From an uncultured beta proteobacterium (GTDB lineage Bacteria > Pseudomonadota > Gammaproteobacteria > Burkholderiales > Burkholderiaceae_C), in NCBI GenBank assembly GCA_903905735.1, contig CAIVHU010000094.1, positions 1 to 35,529 of the forward strand: a stretch of 35,529 nt of DNA, written 5' to 3'. Position 1 is the first letter of the stretch. Each line of letters opens with the position of its first letter. The notes under the pieces were generated by a model, which searched no databases, was not told where the DNA came from, and was given only the letters and a program-made list of their open reading frames with translations. Shown here in pieces: positions 33,762 through 35,529 of the stretch. A program made the position numbers and the translations under genes.

Positions 33762-33938
33762 GGCGTATCCCTGAAGTTTGTGTCTTAAGGATAGCAAACA
33801 GTTGCCGCGCCTTGGCTGCTTGGCTGCCAGGCAACTGCGCGGATAAAGGTAACGTCCCTCCCCACTACCGTTAACGTTTGCGCTGCTCGTGATGAGGCTT
33901 TTGTGCGTGAGCCAAATTGAAGTGCCAAGCCCTTACCT

Positions 33939-33967
33939 ATATGGAGAAATAAACCAAATCTCCATAT
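33939..33967. promoter_or_regulatory. Inverted repeat covering the start codon of the next gene
   Basis: ATATGGAGA (33939-33947) and TCTCCATAT (33959-33967) are perfect 9-bp arms with an 11-base loop. The 3' arm includes the first two bases of the ATG at 33966 and the 5' arm contains GGAGA. In RNA this would pair the start region with a Shine-Dalgarno-like sequence. In DNA it could be an operator. Confidence 0.45.
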
Positions 33968-34424
33968 GAAAATCGCCTTAGCATCTGCCTTAACTTTAGC
34001 GCTCTCTCTCGGGTTACAGCCTGCTATGGCATCAGTAGCTGACGAGGGGACCCCTGTATTCCGAACCGTCGGGGCAAGTACGTTTGCGGACCAAATGACT
34101 GTTTGCTCGTTCACGGTCATGGCCACGGCCAAGGCGATGTTGCCGAAGTCCACGACCCGTCCGGTGCGAGAAACTACCGAGGAAATTGCACGTGCGGCAT
34201 TTTCTGAGGCTGTAATGGCGCATGACTTAGGTGGAGACCTTTCAAACGTCGGCTACGAAAAATGGGGAAGCAGAGTCGACAGACTCAGCTCCAAAGATAG
34301 CATGGACCTATTTTTGTTTTGCCTAACCACAGGCGACGGGCTGTATAAAAAAATGCCTTCAAAGGACCAGGAGCGGGTCCGCTCTCTAACCGAAGTCTTC
34401 TTACGTGCTAGCGCTAAGCGTTAG
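33966..34424 (+). CDS. Small exported hypothetical protein
   Basis: This 152-aa protein has a typical Sec signal peptide (MKIALASALTLALSLGL, cleavage after AMA near residue 22). The mature part is helical with two cysteines (in MTVCSF and LFCLTT), possibly linked in the periplasm. No family is recognised. The layout, an exported protein with two helical cysteines and a polar end, resembles Rap/T6SS-immunity-like proteins, but that is a guess. No Shine-Dalgarno lies at normal distance; the start codon falls in a hairpin. Confidence 0.65.
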   Translation: MKIALASALTLALSLGLQPAMASVADEGTPVFRTVGASTFADQMTVCSFTVMATAKAMLPKSTTRPVRETTEEIARAAFSEAVMAHDLGGDLSNVGYEKWGSRVDRLSSKDSMDLFLFCLTTGDGLYKKMPSKDQERVRSLTEVFLRASAKR

Positions 34425-34567
34425 GCGCAAAGCCCCCGTGCTCCTCACAGGCTAACTCCCGGGTCGGCCCAATGCCTTGGACCAAGTGCACTTCAACGTG
34501 GTCTGCAGCTGAATGTGGAGGACGGGCAGGCTCCCCAAATAATTGTTATCAATTTTCAAAATTCTGC

Positions 34568-34603
34568 TTGACTTTGATTTTTAATCGAATATACTTTCGA
34601 TTA
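34568..34603 (+). promoter_or_regulatory. Promoter with autorepressor-type operator
   Basis: TTGACT (34568-34573), 16 bases, then TATACT (34590-34595). The -10 box is flanked exactly by perfect 8-bp inverted arms, TAATCGAA (34582-34589) and TTCGATTA (34596-34603). The position suggests direct repression by the LexA-like protein whose gene begins 24 bases downstream. Confidence 0.7.
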
Positions 34604-34627
34604 TGTTGAACTGGATGGAAACACAGT

Positions 34628-35293
34628 ATGTCAAATTCAAGCACCCCCGCAGCGCAAAAGCTGTTGTCGTTTGTCCAAGACTATTACGCCAAGCACAAGG
34701 CCATGCCGTCCTTTGCCGAGGTGGGCAAGCTCGTCGGGCTCTCCGTGTCCACCGTCCACTTTCACGTTAACGCCCTCAAGGAACACAACTTCCTCGGCGC
34801 CACAGAAACAGGGCGCCTGGTACCCGGCAAGGAATTCTTCAAGCGGACCGTCGTGAGTTCGGTGCGAGCTGGCGCGCTTGCATTTGCCGACGATTCAACG
34901 CCGGAGTCTCTGCTGATTGACCAGTATTTGATTGACACCCCGTCTCGAACATTTCTTCTAACGGTCAAGGGTTATTCCATGAAGGATGCGGGCCTCCTGC
35001 CGGGCGACTGCGTTGTCGTCAAACGGGGGCTGCTGCCACAAGTTGGCGACATCGTGGTAGTCGACGCGAACGGGGAGGGGACCGTCAAAGAGCTGGCGCA
35101 GCATCCCAACGGGGACTATTTTCTGAAGGCCCGCAATCCTGACTTCCCTGACATTTCGCCCGCCGACGGCTTTGAAATCATGGGCGTCGTGGTTGGCGAG
35201 TTTAGAAAGTACACGCGGTCCAAGAAAACAGCGCACCCCGCGTTGCAGGTCGTTCAAAACAGCCCTGTTACAGCTTTAAACAACGGCCCTTAA
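34628..35293 (+). CDS. Self-cleaving LexA-like repressor (S24 peptidase)
   Basis: This 221-aa protein has GGATGGAA as ribosome-binding site. Residues 8-70 form the LexA-type winged HTH (YYAKHKAMPSFAEVGKLVGL). An Ala81-Gly82 bond in SVRAGALAF fits the LexA/UmuD cleavage site. The S24 domain has Ser117 in GYSMKDAGLLPGD and Lys154 in TVKEL, so the dyad is intact. It should repress its own promoter and be inactivated by RecA-stimulated self-cleavage on DNA damage. It differs from housekeeping LexA in its extended C-terminus (about 200-221), and no Y-family polymerase gene follows. Its targets may include the island's left-end genes. Confidence 0.85.
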   Translation: MSNSSTPAAQKLLSFVQDYYAKHKAMPSFAEVGKLVGLSVSTVHFHVNALKEHNFLGATETGRLVPGKEFFKRTVVSSVRAGALAFADDSTPESLLIDQYLIDTPSRTFLLTVKGYSMKDAGLLPGDCVVVKRGLLPQVGDIVVVDANGEGTVKELAQHPNGDYFLKARNPDFPDISPADGFEIMGVVVGEFRKYTRSKKTAHPALQVVQNSPVTALNNGP

Positions 35294-35422
35294 TTTTGTT
35301 ATTCGGTTGGCAAAGTGAAAAGTACTTATAGCTGGCAAGGCCCCCCCTCCGGGGTCGAACAGCCCTAAATTCGCGTTCCCTGAGTCTTAAAGGCTCTATG
35401 CCGTTTTGTGTGGAACTTGACA

Positions 35423-35529
35423 TCACAGGCAGCGATGGACTAGCACGCCGTATTCGGGCGAAACGGCGGGCACCAGCGGATTGCTGGGCAAATGTTTGAG
35501 CTTGGACATTCGCAGGTAGGCAATGGCGA
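35423..35529 (-). CDS. C-terminal end of a gene running out of the window
   Basis: A minus-strand frame enters at the window edge and ends at TGA (35423-35425), giving 34 codons (IAYLRMSKLKHLPSNPLVPA, then PEYGVLVHRCL). Third positions are mostly G or C, as in the other genes here, and no rival frame is as good, so coding is likely. The fragment is too short to recognise. It is convergent with the LexA-like gene. Confidence 0.42.
   Translation of the reverse strand, partial: AIAYLRMSKLKHLPSNPLVPAVSPEYGVLVHRCL

Noticed and set aside
34410..34470. Integron attC site (GTTAGGC at the end of the exported-protein gene)
   Set aside because: The matching inverse core RYYYAAC is not found at a suitable distance (the nearby GGCTAAC breaks the pattern), and no long imperfect palindrome joins them.

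Overview
The window looks like chromosomal or large-plasmid DNA of a betaproteobacterium. Burkholderiales, and probably a Comamonadaceae-like genus, is my best guess from codon use (G/C-rich third positions with AT-rich spacers) and the feel of the proteins. This is an inference, because no rRNA, tRNA or housekeeping gene is present to test it. Nearly all recognisable genes belong to anti-phage or anti-plasmid defence, so the region reads as a defence island.

Layout. (1) 1-1,500: AT-rich DNA with a perfect DnaA-box sequence, then three small minus-strand genes of phage or plasmid character, the first of which seems to have lost its start codon. (2) 1,500-6,460: a short tandem-repeat block and a loose set of small genes in alternating orientation, several with signal peptides or a lipobox, plus a YozE-like protein. 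(3) 6,464-7,822: a Schlafen/AlbA_2-type protein. (4) 7,919-14,604 (minus): a complete type I Wadjet operon jetABCD, with a divergent WYL-domain regulator (14,761-15,654). The two genes share a 31-bp region in which mirror-image promoters overlap. (5) 15,810-24,992 (plus): a type I restriction-modification locus (RHH protein, hsdM, hsdS, hsdR). A two-TM protein, a DUF2939-like protein and a full AbiEi/AbiEii toxin-antitoxin pair lie between hsdS and hsdR. (6) 25,091-29,839 (plus): a complete Qat system (qatABCD). (7) 30,169-31,578 (minus): four overlapping small genes (unknown, HAD/SAK-type phosphatase, unknown, 48-aa one-TM protein). This is the best candidate here for an undescribed module. 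(8) 31,753-35,293: two related LexA-type regulators, one apparently unable to self-cleave and one with an intact Ser/Lys dyad and a perfect operator around its -10 box. A second AlbA_2 protein and a small exported protein lie between them. The window ends inside a minus-strand gene.

How it may work together. Wadjet (SMC complex plus JetD nuclease) acts on circular plasmids. The type I enzyme restricts unmodified DNA. AbiE is a nucleotidyltransferase toxin with its own repressor-antitoxin. Qat couples a KAP ATPase, a QueC-like enzyme and a TatD nuclease against phage. Local regulators (WYL protein, AbiEi, LexA-like proteins) each sit beside an inverted repeat that could be their operator. A sequence resembling the LexA-like operator also occurs upstream of the phage-like genes at the left end.
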